Of a DNA stretch of 64,000 nt, positions 35,055-44,194 are shown piece after piece (the first letter of the stretch is position 1; the number at the start of each line of letters is the position of its first letter). The translations under genes and the position numbers were made by a program. The DNA is from Falsirhodobacter algicola. Its GTDB lineage: Bacteria > Pseudomonadota > Alphaproteobacteria > Rhodobacterales > Rhodobacteraceae. The notes under the pieces are model-generated. The model did no database searches. It saw nothing but the letters and a program-made list of their open reading frames with translations, and was not told the origin of the DNA. The DNA is taken from NCBI RefSeq assembly GCF_018279165.1, contig NZ_CP047289.1, forward strand, positions 1,548,501 to 1,612,500, written 5' to 3'.

Positions 35055-36611
35055 TCAACCGGCGCGGGTCGGGGCCTCGGCGGTCAGCCAAGCGTGATCG
35101 AGCCGGTAGAGAGAGGCGCGCGGATGGATGTCGTAATCCCGAAGCCATGTGCGCTTGGCCCCCAGCACATCGAAGAAGGCCGGGATCAGGGCGGGCACAT
35201 CGGCGTTCATCAGCGCCTGCGCCTGCGTATAAAGGTCCGTGCGCGTCGCGGGATCGGTCACCGCGCGGGCCTTGTCCACGAGCGCGTCGAAATCGGGGTT
35301 GTTCCAGCGCGTCTCGTTCCACGCCGCATCCGAGGTGAAGAGCAGCTTGAAGATGCCGTCCGGCGTCGGCTGCATGTTGTAGAACCCGATATAGAAGGCA
35401 CCCTTCTTCCACACCTGCTCCAGATAGGTGGCATGGGGCATGGTGGTGACGTTGATCGTGATCCCAGCCTCCTTGGCCATCTCGCGCAGCGCCACCGCCA
35501 GCTTGCCGCGGATCGCCGGGCGGTCCGAGGCGATCAGTTCCGCCTCCAGCCCATTGGGGAACCCCGCCTCGGTCAGAAGGGCCTTCGCCTTGGCGATGTC
35601 CTTCTCGCGCTGCTCCACCGGTTTGAAATAGGGGTAGGAGGCGTTCAGCGGCGTGTCGTTGCCCTTGGTCCCAAAGCCTTCGGTCATGAAATCGACCATC
35701 GTGCCCCGGTCCACCGTCAGCGCCAGCGCCTGACGCACGCGCGGATCGTCGAAGGGGGCGATGTCGGTGCCGAAGTTCACATTGCAGAACTGCCCCGAGG
35801 CGGCGCGCAGAAGGTCGATGCCGTCCTGCCCGTCGAGCCGCATGTAGTCGTTGGCATCCACCGTCGCGATCATGTCGATATCGCCCGCCAGCAGCGCCGA
35901 AACCTGCGCCCCGAGATCGGGGAAGACGCGCAGTTCCACGCGGTCCAGATGCGGGCGCGCGGGGTCGTAGTAATCGGGGTTCTTCTCCACGACGACGAGG
36001 CGGTCGGGTTCGTAGGAGACGAGGCGGAACGGGCCGGTGCCGTTGGCCATGCCGCGCAGGCTGGCGTAATCGCCGGTGGCGACCGATGCCGGGATGATCC
36101 GCGCATTGTTGTAGGCCAGCGCGACCGGAAGGTCGGCATAGGCGGTGCTGAGCGTGAATTTCACCGTATGCGGATCAATCGCCTCCACCGTCTCGATCGG
36201 GCCGACATTGTTGCGCCCAGGGGAGGCCATGTCGGGATCGAGGATCGCCGTGAACGAGGCGACAACATCCTCGGCCGTGCAGGGCGCGCCATCATGGAAG
36301 GTGACCCCGCTGCGCAGCGTGAAGGTCCATTCCGTCAGCGCGTCGTTCGAGGTCCAGTCCGATGCGAGGTCCGGTTCGGCCTGCATGTCGCGCGTCAGCC
36401 GCGTCAGGCTGGAATAGAGCAGCTCCGCCGCGAGGTATTCGGGGTTCACGCGGCTCAGTTGCGGATGCAGGACGCTGACCGCCTGATCCAGCGCGACGCG
36501 CAGCGTGCCGCCCGCTTCGGGCGTGGCGGCGCGGGCAAGGCTGGGCAGGGTGCCGGCCAGTGCGGCAAGGGCGACGGTGGAGGAAAGGAAGGCACGACGA
36601 TTCAGGGGCAA
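35055..36611 (-). CDS. ABC transporter substrate-binding protein, DppA/SBP_bac_5 family
   Basis: This 518-aa periplasmic binding protein has an N-terminal signal with twin arginines (NRRAFLSSTVALAALAG), suggesting Tat or Sec export, and cleavage near ARA-AT. The SBP_bac_5 motif FTLRSGVTFHDGAPCTAEDVVASF is at about 96-120. The start is TTG 36611, backed by GGAG eight bases upstream; no good ATG is nearby. It is the most upstream transporter gene, after an M20 hydrolase. Confidence 0.93.
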   Translation of the reverse strand: MPLNRRAFLSSTVALAALAGTLPSLARAATPEAGGTLRVALDQAVSVLHPQLSRVNPEYLAAELLYSSLTRLTRDMQAEPDLASDWTSNDALTEWTFTLRSGVTFHDGAPCTAEDVVASFTAILDPDMASPGRNNVGPIETVEAIDPHTVKFTLSTAYADLPVALAYNNARIIPASVATGDYASLRGMANGTGPFRLVSYEPDRLVVVEKNPDYYDPARPHLDRVELRVFPDLGAQVSALLAGDIDMIATVDANDYMRLDGQDGIDLLRAASGQFCNVNFGTDIAPFDDPRVRQALALTVDRGTMVDFMTEGFGTKGNDTPLNASYPYFKPVEQREKDIAKAKALLTEAGFPNGLEAELIASDRPAIRGKLAVALREMAKEAGITINVTTMPHATYLEQVWKKGAFYIGFYNMQPTPDGIFKLLFTSDAAWNETRWNNPDFDALVDKARAVTDPATRTDLYTQAQALMNADVPALIPAFFDVLGAKRTWLRDYDIHPRASLYRLDHAWLTAEAPTRAG

Positions 36612-36632
36612 GGTCTGTCTCCGGGATGAAGG

Positions 36633-37952
36633 TCAGCGGTTCGGGATGGGATCGGGGTTCAGCGCGGGTTCGAAATCGGCCGCGAGGTAGCACAGGATGC
36701 TGCGGGCCAGCGCCACGAGGTCATCGCGCGTCGTATGCTCTTCGGCGCCATGGGCGTTGGAGGTGGGGCGGATCAGACCGCCAAGCTGCACTTCGCGCAG
36801 GATGCCCGCGCGCTGAAGATAGCCCGAGTCGGAGCCGCTGGCCGCGCCCCATTTGGCGAAATCCTCGATGCGATAGCCGAAGCCCTCGGCGCGGGCGCGG
36901 TTCCAGCGCGGGCTGTGCGGCCCTTCGGGATCGGCCGTGGGGATCAGATGGCCCACCAGATCCACCGCGACCTCGGCGCCCGCCGGGGCGGCGGCGGTCA
37001 AAGCGGCCTCGATCTCGGCGCGGGCGGCGGCGAAATCCTCTTCGGGGGCATAGCGGCGCGAGACTTGGAAGGCGAAGCGGTCGGGCACCTGCCCGCCGCA
37101 GGTGCCGCCCGCGGCGGTGGTGATGGCGATCTGCGCCGCCAAAGGCGCCTGCCCCGCCCGCACCGGCAGCGCCGAGATGCGCGCGGCGATGGCGGGGCGC
37201 AGGTCCTGCACCGCCTGCATCATCGGCAGCGCCGCCTCGATCGCGTTGACGCCGGGGCGCCCCGACCGGCCCGCATCGGCGGCATGGGCCGCAAACCCGG
37301 TGACCGTGACCAGCAGGTTGAAACTGCCGAAGCAGCCACCCCAGATCCGCGCCTCGGCCGAGCCGTTGAAGTTCAGCAGATGCCCCGCGACATGCCCCGT
37401 CTCCCCCAGATAGCGGATGCCGGGATAGAGGCCCCCCTCCTCGTCGGTGCAGAGCAGAAGCTGCGGCGCATAGGCCAGACGCACCCCAGAGCGGCGCGCG
37501 GCGCGCAGGGCGGCCAGCGCCGCCGCGATCGCCCCCTTCATATCGGCGGTGCCGAGGCCGTAAAGACGCCCCCCCTCTTCGGTCAGGCGAAAGGGATCGC
37601 GCTGCCAGCCGGGGGCGGCGCAGACGGTATCGACATGGAAATAGAGGCTGCACCGCGGCAGACCCGGATCGGCGTCCACGCACTCCGCGACGACATTCAC
37701 ACGCTCGCCCGCAGCGGGGCCGCGGGGGACGCGCCACAGATCCTCGGGCACCGTCACGCGCTGCGCCGCAAGGCCCGCCTCGTGCAGCATCGGCTCCACG
37801 AGGGACGCGAACGCCCCGTAGCCGCGCCCCGGCGGAAAGGTGGTGTCGACCGCCACCATCCGCCCCAGCTCGGCCACCATGGTGTCGGCATCGTCCGCGA
37901 TGGCGGCAAGGGCCGCTGCGATGGCCGGATCTGTCACGGTGGAGGTGGGCAC
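36633..37952 (-). CDS. M20-family peptidase/deacylase, canonical active site
   Basis: This 439-aa zinc hydrolase has YFHVDTV (His-x-Asp), YGLGTADMKG (bridging Asp), CTDEEGG (catalytic Glu plus ligand Glu) and a C-terminal SNAHGAEEHTT region. A dimerization domain spans about 220-335. The likely start is GTG 37952 (VPTSTVTDPAIAA), with AGAGAAGAG upstream; the frame is open further upstream into the promoter. It begins the dpp-type operon and is divergent from the GntR gene, so it probably processes what the transporter imports. Confidence 0.88.
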   Translation of the reverse strand: MPTSTVTDPAIAAALAAIADDADTMVAELGRMVAVDTTFPPGRGYGAFASLVEPMLHEAGLAAQRVTVPEDLWRVPRGPAAGERVNVVAECVDADPGLPRCSLYFHVDTVCAAPGWQRDPFRLTEEGGRLYGLGTADMKGAIAAALAALRAARRSGVRLAYAPQLLLCTDEEGGLYPGIRYLGETGHVAGHLLNFNGSAEARIWGGCFGSFNLLVTVTGFAAHAADAGRSGRPGVNAIEAALPMMQAVQDLRPAIAARISALPVRAGQAPLAAQIAITTAAGGTCGGQVPDRFAFQVSRRYAPEEDFAAARAEIEAALTAAAPAGAEVAVDLVGHLIPTADPEGPHSPRWNRARAEGFGYRIEDFAKWGAASGSDSGYLQRAGILREVQLGGLIRPTSNAHGAEEHTTRDDLVALARSILCYLAADFEPALNPDPIPNR

Positions 37953-38087
37953 TCGACTGCTCTTCTCTAAACTATATAGAAAAGAACCCACCACACCGCC
38001 TTGCGTCAACCCTTCGGTGCGGCGACAAGAGGGGATGCGGGCGCAGCGGATAAAGGCACACGAAACTTGCACAATTTATCTTCAGGA
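37953..38087. promoter_or_regulatory. Divergent promoter region with CTATATAG palindrome
   Basis: It contains an 8-bp palindrome CTATATAG (37972-37979) before the M20 operon and a similar CTATATAT overlapping the GntR start (about 38092). These are candidates for GntR operator half-sites or -10 elements; TATAGT on the minus strand fits a -10. Confidence 0.4.
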
Positions 38088-38798
38088 ATGCCTATATATC
38101 AGTCACTCGCGAAATCAATCGCCGAGAAAATCAGTTCCGGGGAATGGCCCACCGGCACCGTCCTGCCATCCGAAACCGCGCTGGCGGCCGAATGGCGCGT
38201 GTCGGTCGGCACGATGCGCCGCGCACTGAGCGAGCTGACCTCCGAAGGGCTTCTGGCCCGCCGCCGCAAGACGGGGACCGTGGTGACCGGACGCCCGCCG
38301 CGGCAGAACCTGCGATTCTATTTCCAGTATTTCCGCCTGCACGGGCGCGACGGCACGCTTCAGAACTCCCTGACGAAGGTGCTGCACGCGGTGGGCCGCC
38401 CCGCCACGCCCGCCGAAGCGACCAAACTCGCGATCGAGGTTGGGGGCGCGGTGATCGAGATCCACCGCCTGCGCATCGTGAAGGGCCGCCGCGTCATGCA
38501 TGAAACGCTGGTCATCGCCGCCGGGCTGGTGCCGGGGATCGACCTTGCGCCCGAGGCCATTCCCGAACGCCTCTATTCCGCGCTGTGGGAGGTCTGGGGC
38601 CAGAAGATCGCCGCCATCCGCGAAGAGATCAGCGCCGAAGTCGCCACCCCCGAGGATTGCCGCCTGCTGGACCTTGCGCCCCCCGCCGCCGTGCTGGTGA
38701 TCAGCGAGATCGCCTATGACGAACAGGCGCGCCCGCTGCTGCTGAACTGCCACCGCGCCAATACGGCGCAGGATGTCTATATCAACGAGATCCAGTGA
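38088..38798 (+). CDS. GntR/HutC-family transcriptional regulator
   Basis: This 236-aa protein has an N-terminal winged helix (PIYQSLAKSIAEKISSGEWPTGTVLPSETALAAEWRVSVGTMRRAL, about 2-70) and a C-terminal UTRA ligand domain (about 85-236). ATG 38088 gives the standard family start; AGGA abuts it, so initiation may be weak. It is divergent from the M20-dpp operon and likely controls it in response to the imported compound. It converges with the small gene at 38806 with only 7 bases between. Confidence 0.9.
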   Translation: MPIYQSLAKSIAEKISSGEWPTGTVLPSETALAAEWRVSVGTMRRALSELTSEGLLARRRKTGTVVTGRPPRQNLRFYFQYFRLHGRDGTLQNSLTKVLHAVGRPATPAEATKLAIEVGGAVIEIHRLRIVKGRRVMHETLVIAAGLVPGIDLAPEAIPERLYSALWEVWGQKIAAIREEISAEVATPEDCRLLDLAPPAAVLVISEIAYDEQARPLLLNCHRANTAQDVYINEIQ

Positions 38799-38805
38799 AC
38801 CGCGC

Positions 38806-39126
38806 TCAGGCTTCGCCCTTGGCGCGGGCGGCGGCGATGCGGTTCAGCGCCGCGAGGATCGTCGCCGGATCGCCGCCCTCATAGGCCTCTTGCAGGGCGG
38901 TCACATCGTCCGTGAACGCGGCGAAGGCCTGCGCCAGTTCCTGACTGGAGACGGGCATCCGTTCGTGCAGATCGACGAAGGTTTCGGCCGTGGTCGCAAG
39001 GACGTAGAAGCCCGCCGCCTGTTCGGGATGCAGGGCCGCCATCTTCATCGCGGTCCGGGCGACGGCCGCATAGGCGTGAATGCCCCGGCCCTTGTCCTGC
39101 AGGATGTCGAGAATGGTCGTGAACAT
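38806..39126 (-). CDS. Small helical protein of unknown function in the pyr/TRAP operon
   Basis: This 106-aa all-helical protein (FTTILDILQDKGRGIHAYAAVARTAMKMAALH...LAALNRIAAARAKGEA) is the last gene of the operon. It lies 12 bases after pyrE, with GAGAGGA before its ATG. It has no signal, TM or metal motif. Its constant position beside pyrimidine genes would need comparison with other genomes; a regulatory or subunit role is only a guess. Confidence 0.75.
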   Translation of the reverse strand: MFTTILDILQDKGRGIHAYAAVARTAMKMAALHPEQAAGFYVLATTAETFVDLHERMPVSSQELAQAFAAFTDDVTALQEAYEGGDPATILAALNRIAAARAKGEA

Positions 39127-39138
39127 GATCGTGTCCTC

Positions 39139-39849
39139 TCAGAAGGTCAGGCGGCTGGCACCGCCATGGGCCGCCGACCACAGAAGCGGGGCGTTCAGGA
39201 ACGCCTCGATCCGGTCCAGTCGGCAGGGGTCGAAGGTGGCATCGGTGCGGGCGACACGCAGGATGTCGGCCCATGTCGCCAGCGCATGCAGCCGCAGCCC
39301 ATGCGCCCGAAGCGCCGCGCGCGATTCGGGAAAGATGTCGTATTGGAACAGCATCAGCACATCCGACACCTCGACCCCTGCGGCGCGCATCGCCTCGCAG
39401 AAACGGATCTTCGAGGCGCCGTCGGTGGTCAGATCCTCCACCAGCAGCACGCGCTGGCCGGGATGGCTGTCCCCTTCGATCATGGCGCCGGGGCCGAAGC
39501 CCTGCGCCCGCTTGCGGACATATTGCATCGGCAGGCCGGTCCGCATCGCAAGGAAGGCGGCGAAGGGAATGCCCGCCGTCTCGGCCCCGGCGATGGCGTC
39601 GATCCGGTCGCGGCCGATCTCGGCATCGAGGATCTCGGCCGCGAAATGCATCAGCTTTTCGCGGATGGCGGGATGCGAGATGACGCGCCGCACGTTGATG
39701 TAGACGGGACTGGCCACGCCCGAGGACAGGATGAAGGGGCGATCGCCCGCGATATCCACCGCGCCGATCTGCAAAAGCAGGCGCGCGGTGCGGCTTGCGA
39801 TGTCGCGCCGGGTTTCGGCCGTCAGCGGCATGGGAAGGGCTCCGCTCAT
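39139..39849 (-). CDS. pyrE: Orotate phosphoribosyltransferase (PyrE-like)
   Basis: This 236-aa type I PRTase converts orotate and PRPP to OMP. The PRPP-binding loop is VLLVEDLTTDGASK (about 133-146). FILSSGVASPVYINVRRV and AGAETAGIPFAAFLA are OPRT-like. ATG 39849 overlaps the hydrolase stop (ATGA). It differs from a housekeeping pyrE only by context: it sits in a transporter-led operon. Confidence 0.88.
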   Translation of the reverse strand: MSGALPMPLTAETRRDIASRTARLLLQIGAVDIAGDRPFILSSGVASPVYINVRRVISHPAIREKLMHFAAEILDAEIGRDRIDAIAGAETAGIPFAAFLAMRTGLPMQYVRKRAQGFGPGAMIEGDSHPGQRVLLVEDLTTDGASKIRFCEAMRAAGVEVSDVLMLFQYDIFPESRAALRAHGLRLHALATWADILRVARTDATFDPCRLDRIEAFLNAPLLWSAAHGGASRLTF

Positions 39850-41117
39850 GAATTCCCCTCCAGATAGGCGGAAAGCACGGCCGTGCCCACCATGAAATCC
39901 TCCAGCTCCATCGCCTCGTCCGGGTTGTGGCTGCCGTTGCGGTTGCGCACGAAGACCATGCCGGAAGGAATGCCCGCCTGCGCGAAGATCGCCGCGTCAT
40001 GCCCCCCGCCCGAGGCCATGGTGAAGGCATCGCCGAACCGCGCCCGCATCGCCGCCTCCAGCCCGCGCGTGATCGCCGGGTCCATCAGCGCGGGGGCGAC
40101 CGCCACCTCGGGGCCGGTTTCGAAACGCACGCCGCGGCTGCGGGCGATGTCGTCCATCTGCGCGCGCAGATAGGCGCGCATCCGGTCCAGCACCTCCACC
40201 TCCTGCGAGCGGATGTCGAGCGAGAAGCCGAGGCTGTCGGGAATGCGCGAGATCGCATGGCCCGCAGGGTCCGTGCCGACAATGCCCGATGTCAGCACCA
40301 GATCGCGCCCCGTGCGCAGCAGGTGGTCCCATGTGTCGTCCAGCCGGTGCATCAGTTCGGCGAAGGCCAGCACCGGATCGTGGCGATAGGCCCGCGGCAC
40401 GGCGCCCGAATGGCCCGCCTGCCCGATGCAGCGCACCTCGCGGTGGCGGAAATTGCCCCGGATGCCCGACACGACCGCCGCAGGCAGGCCGCGTTCCACC
40501 AGAAGCGGCCCCTGTTCGATATGCAGTTCCAGATAGGCCTCGATCCGCGACAGATCGGTGATCGGGCGGCCTTCCGACAGGGGCGCGGTGTCGATCCCCA
40601 GATCGCCCAGATGCGCCGAAAGCGGGCGCGCATCGCCCTTGTGCGTCGCCGCAAGTTCCGCCGGCGGCAGCAATCCCGTCAGCATCTTGGAGCCGAGATA
40701 GCAGGCCCCGAACCACGCGCTCTCTTCGCCGCGCATGGCAAGGCACTTGACCGGGCGGCAAAAACGCGCGCCCGTCCGCGCGGCGCGGATCAGCACGATC
40801 AGCCCGGCCACGACCCCGGCCAGCCCGTCGTAATTGCCGCCCATCGGCACGCTGTCCACATGGCTGCCGATCAGCACCCAGCGTTCGGCATCGGCATCCT
40901 GCGGCAGGCAAAAGACGAGGTTGCGCCCCGCATCCTGCGAAACATGCAGCCCGTTGCGGCGGGCGAACTCCGCCAACCAATGAAGCGTCGCCGTCTCCAC
41001 CGCCGAAAAGGCGGGGCGGCTGACGCCCCGCGCGTCGGGGGACAGGGCGCGAATGCCATCGAAGACCTCGGCCGCAAGGGCGGCAAGGGCGGCCTCCTCG
41101 CTGTGCAGATCCCTCAT
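39846..41117 (-). CDS. N-carbamoyl-amino-acid hydrolase / allantoate amidohydrolase family (M20, AllC/HyuC type)
   Basis: This 423-aa dinuclear metal amidohydrolase cleaves an N-carbamoyl group. Motifs are GSHVDSVPMGGNYDG, MRGEESAWFG, LELHIEQGPLL and GGGHDAAIFA, and SHNPDEAM gives the C-terminal His. ATG 41117 overlaps the pyrD stop; the open frame further upstream is antisense/out-of-frame to pyrD. Next to orotate genes the best guess for substrate is N-carbamoyl-L-aspartate (ureidosuccinate); beta-ureidopropionate or allantoate are alternatives. Confidence 0.9.
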   Translation of the reverse strand: MRDLHSEEAALAALAAEVFDGIRALSPDARGVSRPAFSAVETATLHWLAEFARRNGLHVSQDAGRNLVFCLPQDADAERWVLIGSHVDSVPMGGNYDGLAGVVAGLIVLIRAARTGARFCRPVKCLAMRGEESAWFGACYLGSKMLTGLLPPAELAATHKGDARPLSAHLGDLGIDTAPLSEGRPITDLSRIEAYLELHIEQGPLLVERGLPAAVVSGIRGNFRHREVRCIGQAGHSGAVPRAYRHDPVLAFAELMHRLDDTWDHLLRTGRDLVLTSGIVGTDPAGHAISRIPDSLGFSLDIRSQEVEVLDRMRAYLRAQMDDIARSRGVRFETGPEVAVAPALMDPAITRGLEAAMRARFGDAFTMASGGGHDAAIFAQAGIPSGMVFVRNRNGSHNPDEAMELEDFMVGTAVLSAYLEGNS

Positions 41118-42052
41118 GCCCCCGCCCCCTCGGGCCGGATCACGGTGCCGATGACCTCCTCGATCGAGGCCACGCCCTCGGCATCCGCCCAGTCCTGCAA
41201 CTCCGCTACGAGGCGGGCCATCACGGTGGGCGAGCGGAAGGTGGCGGTGCCGACCTGCACCGCGCGCGCCCCGGCGATCATGAACTCCAGCACGTCCTGA
41301 AGCGTGGCGATGCCGCCGCAGCCGATGACGGGGATGCGGCAGGCCCCGGCGCATTGATAGGTCATCCGCAGGGCGATGGGCTTGATCGCCGGGCCGGACA
41401 TCCCGCCCATGACATTGCCCAGACGCGGACGCCGGGCCGCGATGTCGATGGACATGCCAAGCGCCGTGTTGGCCACGACCAGCGCATCCGCCCCCGCCGA
41501 TTCCGCCGCCAACGCGACCTCCACCGGCTCTCCGGTGTTCGGGGTCAGCTTGGCCCAGAGCGGCAGGTCCGTGGCCGCGCGCAGGCGGCGCATCACCGTT
41601 TCGGTGGTGTCGGGGCGCATGGCGAAGGCATTGCCGTTCGCCTCGATATTGGGGCAGGAGATGTTCGCCTCGATCGCGGCGACACCGGGCAGGCTGACCT
41701 CGGCGGCAAGGCGCGCGAAGGCATCCACCGAATGGGCCGAGATGGAGACGACCAGCGGCGCGGCATACCGCTCCCACCACGGCAGCATCCTGTCCCGGAA
41801 ATCGTCGATCCCCTTGGACGGAATGCCGATCGCGTTCAGCATCCCCCCCGGCAGGTCGCAAACGCGCGGCACCGGATTGCCGCCGCGCTTTTCATGCATG
41901 ATCGTCTTGAGCACATGCGCGCCCAGCACGTCGAGATCGAAGACATCCGACAGATCCTCGGAAAAGGTGCCGGAGGCGGGCATGATCGGATTGGCGAGGC
42001 GCAGACCGCCGATGGTCACGCCGAGATCGGCCTTGGAACGAATGTCCTTCAT
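41114..42052 (-). CDS. pyrD: Dihydroorotate dehydrogenase, class 1B catalytic subunit
   Basis: This 312-aa FMN barrel interconverts dihydroorotate and orotate. The class 1 catalytic Cys133 is in EANISCPNIEANG. Other motifs are NPIMPASGTF, KLTPNTGEPVEVA and IPVIGCGGIATLQDVLEFMIAGA. ATG 42052 shares one base with the pyrK stop (TGATG). The class 1B pairing with PyrK means NAD is the electron partner. A quinone-linked class 2 enzyme is usual for pyrimidine synthesis in this bacterial group, so this one is probably for a special route. Confidence 0.92.
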   Translation of the reverse strand: MKDIRSKADLGVTIGGLRLANPIMPASGTFSEDLSDVFDLDVLGAHVLKTIMHEKRGGNPVPRVCDLPGGMLNAIGIPSKGIDDFRDRMLPWWERYAAPLVVSISAHSVDAFARLAAEVSLPGVAAIEANISCPNIEANGNAFAMRPDTTETVMRRLRAATDLPLWAKLTPNTGEPVEVALAAESAGADALVVANTALGMSIDIAARRPRLGNVMGGMSGPAIKPIALRMTYQCAGACRIPVIGCGGIATLQDVLEFMIAGARAVQVGTATFRSPTVMARLVAELQDWADAEGVASIEEVIGTVIRPEGAGA

Positions 42053-42897
42053 CACAGGATCGCCTCTGCCATGGGGAATACGGGGCCTTCGCGGCAGACG
42101 CGGCGCTGCACGCGGCGGTCGCCTTCGCGGAAGGGGCGCACGCAGGCCTGACACATGCCGATCCCGCAGGCCATCTGCTGCTCCATCGCGACCTCGCCGG
42201 GGATGCCGTATTCGGCGCCCAGCGTCTGAAGCAGGCGCAGCAACCGGGACGAGCCGCAGGTGTAGAACGCATCGACGCCGCCCGCGGCGATGCGGGCGCG
42301 GATCAGCGCCTCCAGCGCCTCGGGGGAGGAGGAGCCGTCTTCGTCATGCACCACGATCACCTCGGCGCCGAAGCTGCGGAACAGATCGACCGACATCGCC
42401 AGATCGGCCCGGCGGGCCGAGCAGACGGCGGTCAGGCGGCGGCCCTCCTGCTGCGCCATCCGGGCCAGCGGCGCCAGCGTCGCAAGGCCGACGCCGCGCG
42501 CGACCAGCATCAGGTTCCGCCAGCCTTCCTCCATGGTGAAGCCCTGCCCCAGCGGCCCCAACACGTTCAGCGCATCGCCCGGCACCAGCGTCGCAAGGCC
42601 CCGCGTGCCCGCCCCGGCCACCTTGTAGAGGAACTGAAGACGCCCGGCCTCGGCGTCGTAGCCATAGATGCTCATGGGGCGGCGCAGATAGGGATGCTCG
42701 CCCTCGGGTTCGGGGCACAGAAGCTGAAAGAACTGGCCGGGATGGCAATCCAGCACCTCGGCGGGCGCATCCAGCGTCAGAAGGCGGTATTCGCCGTTCA
42801 CCGGGGTGTTGGCGCGCACGATGGCGCGCGCCTCGGCGCAGCGGGCCCGAAGGCCGGCGGGCATGGGAACGGACAGGACGGATGGGGATAAGGTCAC
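42052..42897 (-). CDS. pyrK: Dihydroorotate dehydrogenase electron-transfer subunit (FAD, 2Fe-2S)
   Basis: This 281-aa ferredoxin-reductase-type protein has FAD motif RRPMSIYGY (73-81) and an NAD domain (about 125-215). The 2Fe-2S cluster has Cys244, Cys249, Cys252 and Cys268 in CGIGMCQAC...C. It passes electrons between NAD(H) and PyrD. The start is GTG 42897 with AGGA upstream; Met12 is an alternative. The expected NAD-binding motif is less regular (LVARGVGLATLAPL). Confidence 0.9.
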   Translation of the reverse strand: MTLSPSVLSVPMPAGLRARCAEARAIVRANTPVNGEYRLLTLDAPAEVLDCHPGQFFQLLCPEPEGEHPYLRRPMSIYGYDAEAGRLQFLYKVAGAGTRGLATLVPGDALNVLGPLGQGFTMEEGWRNLMLVARGVGLATLAPLARMAQQEGRRLTAVCSARRADLAMSVDLFRSFGAEVIVVHDEDGSSSPEALEALIRARIAAGGVDAFYTCGSSRLLRLLQTLGAEYGIPGEVAMEQQMACGIGMCQACVRPFREGDRRVQRRVCREGPVFPMAEAIL

Positions 42898-42910
42898 GGG
42901 GGGATCCTTC

Positions 42911-44194
42911 TCAGCCGTAGATCAGCCGCGGCACGAACAGCGAGATCTGGGGGATGTAGGTGATCAGCAACAGCACGATCAGGTTCAGCAGCACGAAGGG
43001 CCAGACACCGCGGATGATCTCGTTCACCGGCTTGTTCAGCGTGGAGGACGCTACGAAGATATCCAGCCCGAAGGGCGGTGTGATCATGCCAAGACAGACG
43101 TTCAGCGTGACGATCATGCCGAAATGCACCGGGTCGATGCCGAAGGCCATCGCCACCGGATAGAGCGGCGGCACCAGCACCAGCACGGTGGAGTTCGGAT
43201 CGACGAACATCCCCGCGATGAAGAAGCAGATGTTCACCACGATCAGGAAGGTGATCCAGCCCGCATCGACCGCGTGCAGCAGGTCGATGATGCTGCTCGG
43301 CACCTGCGCCAGCGTGACGAAGAAGCTGATCAGCCCGCCCATCGCCAGCAGGACGAAGATGATGGCGGTGTTGATGGCGCTCGCCTCGGTGATGCGGGCA
43401 AGGCCGGACCAATCGAGGGTGCGCAGCACGACCATCTCCACCAGAATGGCATAGACGACGCTGACGGCGGCGGCCTCGGTCGGGGTGATGACGCCGGAAT
43501 AGATGCCGCCCAGAATGATGATGGGCATGCCGAGCGCCCATTTCGCGGCCCAGATGGCGCGCATCCGGTCGGCCCACGGCATGCGCGGCGTCGTCGCCAC
43601 GCCGTCGCGCCCCGCCTGAATGCGCACGAAGACCGCCAGCGCCAGCCCCAAGACCAGACCCACCGCAAGCCCGCCCGCGAACAGCTTGGCGATCGAGGTG
43701 CCGGTGATCCAGCCATAGACGATCAGCGTGATGGAGGGCGGGATCAGCAGCGCCGTTTCGGCCGAAGCGACCAGAAGGCCCAAGCTGAATTTCTCGGAAT
43801 AGCCCGCCTTGCGCATCTCGGGATAGACCATGCGGCCCATCGCGGCCACCGTCGCGGGCGCCGAGCCGGAGACCGAGCCGAAGGCCATGGAGCCGCCGAC
43901 GACGACATGCCCGATGCCCCCCTTGGCATGCCCCACCAGCGCCGTGACGACGCTGAGAAGCTGGCGCGCGATCTGCCCCGAGCCCATCAGGTTCGCCGCG
44001 AAGATGAAGAAGGGAATGGCCAAGAGCGTCGAATGATCGACCCCGCCCACGATCTTCTGAACGACGGCGGCATCGGGAAGCTGCGCCCAGAATCCCTGTT
44101 TGTAGGCCAGCGCGGGCACGCCCAGAACCAGCAGCATCTCGAAGCCCGCAAAGAGCAGGGCCACGGCCAGAAGAAGGATCGCGATCAGCAGCAT
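42911..44194 (-). CDS. dctM: TRAP transporter large permease, DctM family
   Basis: This 427-aa inner-membrane protein has about twelve TM segments. Typical DctM motifs are LAIPFFIFAANLM, AFGSVSGSAPATVAAMG, IPPSITLIVYG, GIYSGVITPTEAAAVSVVYA and LGMITPPFGLDIFV. ATG 44194 overlaps the dctQ stop (TGATG). It moves the substrate with a sodium or proton gradient. Confidence 0.95.
   Translation of the reverse strand: MLLIAILLLAVALLFAGFEMLLVLGVPALAYKQGFWAQLPDAAVVQKIVGGVDHSTLLAIPFFIFAANLMGSGQIARQLLSVVTALVGHAKGGIGHVVVGGSMAFGSVSGSAPATVAAMGRMVYPEMRKAGYSEKFSLGLLVASAETALLIPPSITLIVYGWITGTSIAKLFAGGLAVGLVLGLALAVFVRIQAGRDGVATTPRMPWADRMRAIWAAKWALGMPIIILGGIYSGVITPTEAAAVSVVYAILVEMVVLRTLDWSGLARITEASAINTAIIFVLLAMGGLISFFVTLAQVPSSIIDLLHAVDAGWITFLIVVNICFFIAGMFVDPNSTVLVLVPPLYPVAMAFGIDPVHFGMIVTLNVCLGMITPPFGLDIFVASSTLNKPVNEIIRGVWPFVLLNLIVLLLITYIPQISLFVPRLIYG

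Noticed and set aside
39846-41861. 671-codon version of the M20 hydrolase reaching into pyrD
   Set aside because: The extra 5' part is an out-of-frame reading of pyrD; the ATG at 41117 overlaps the pyrD stop and gives the normal family length.
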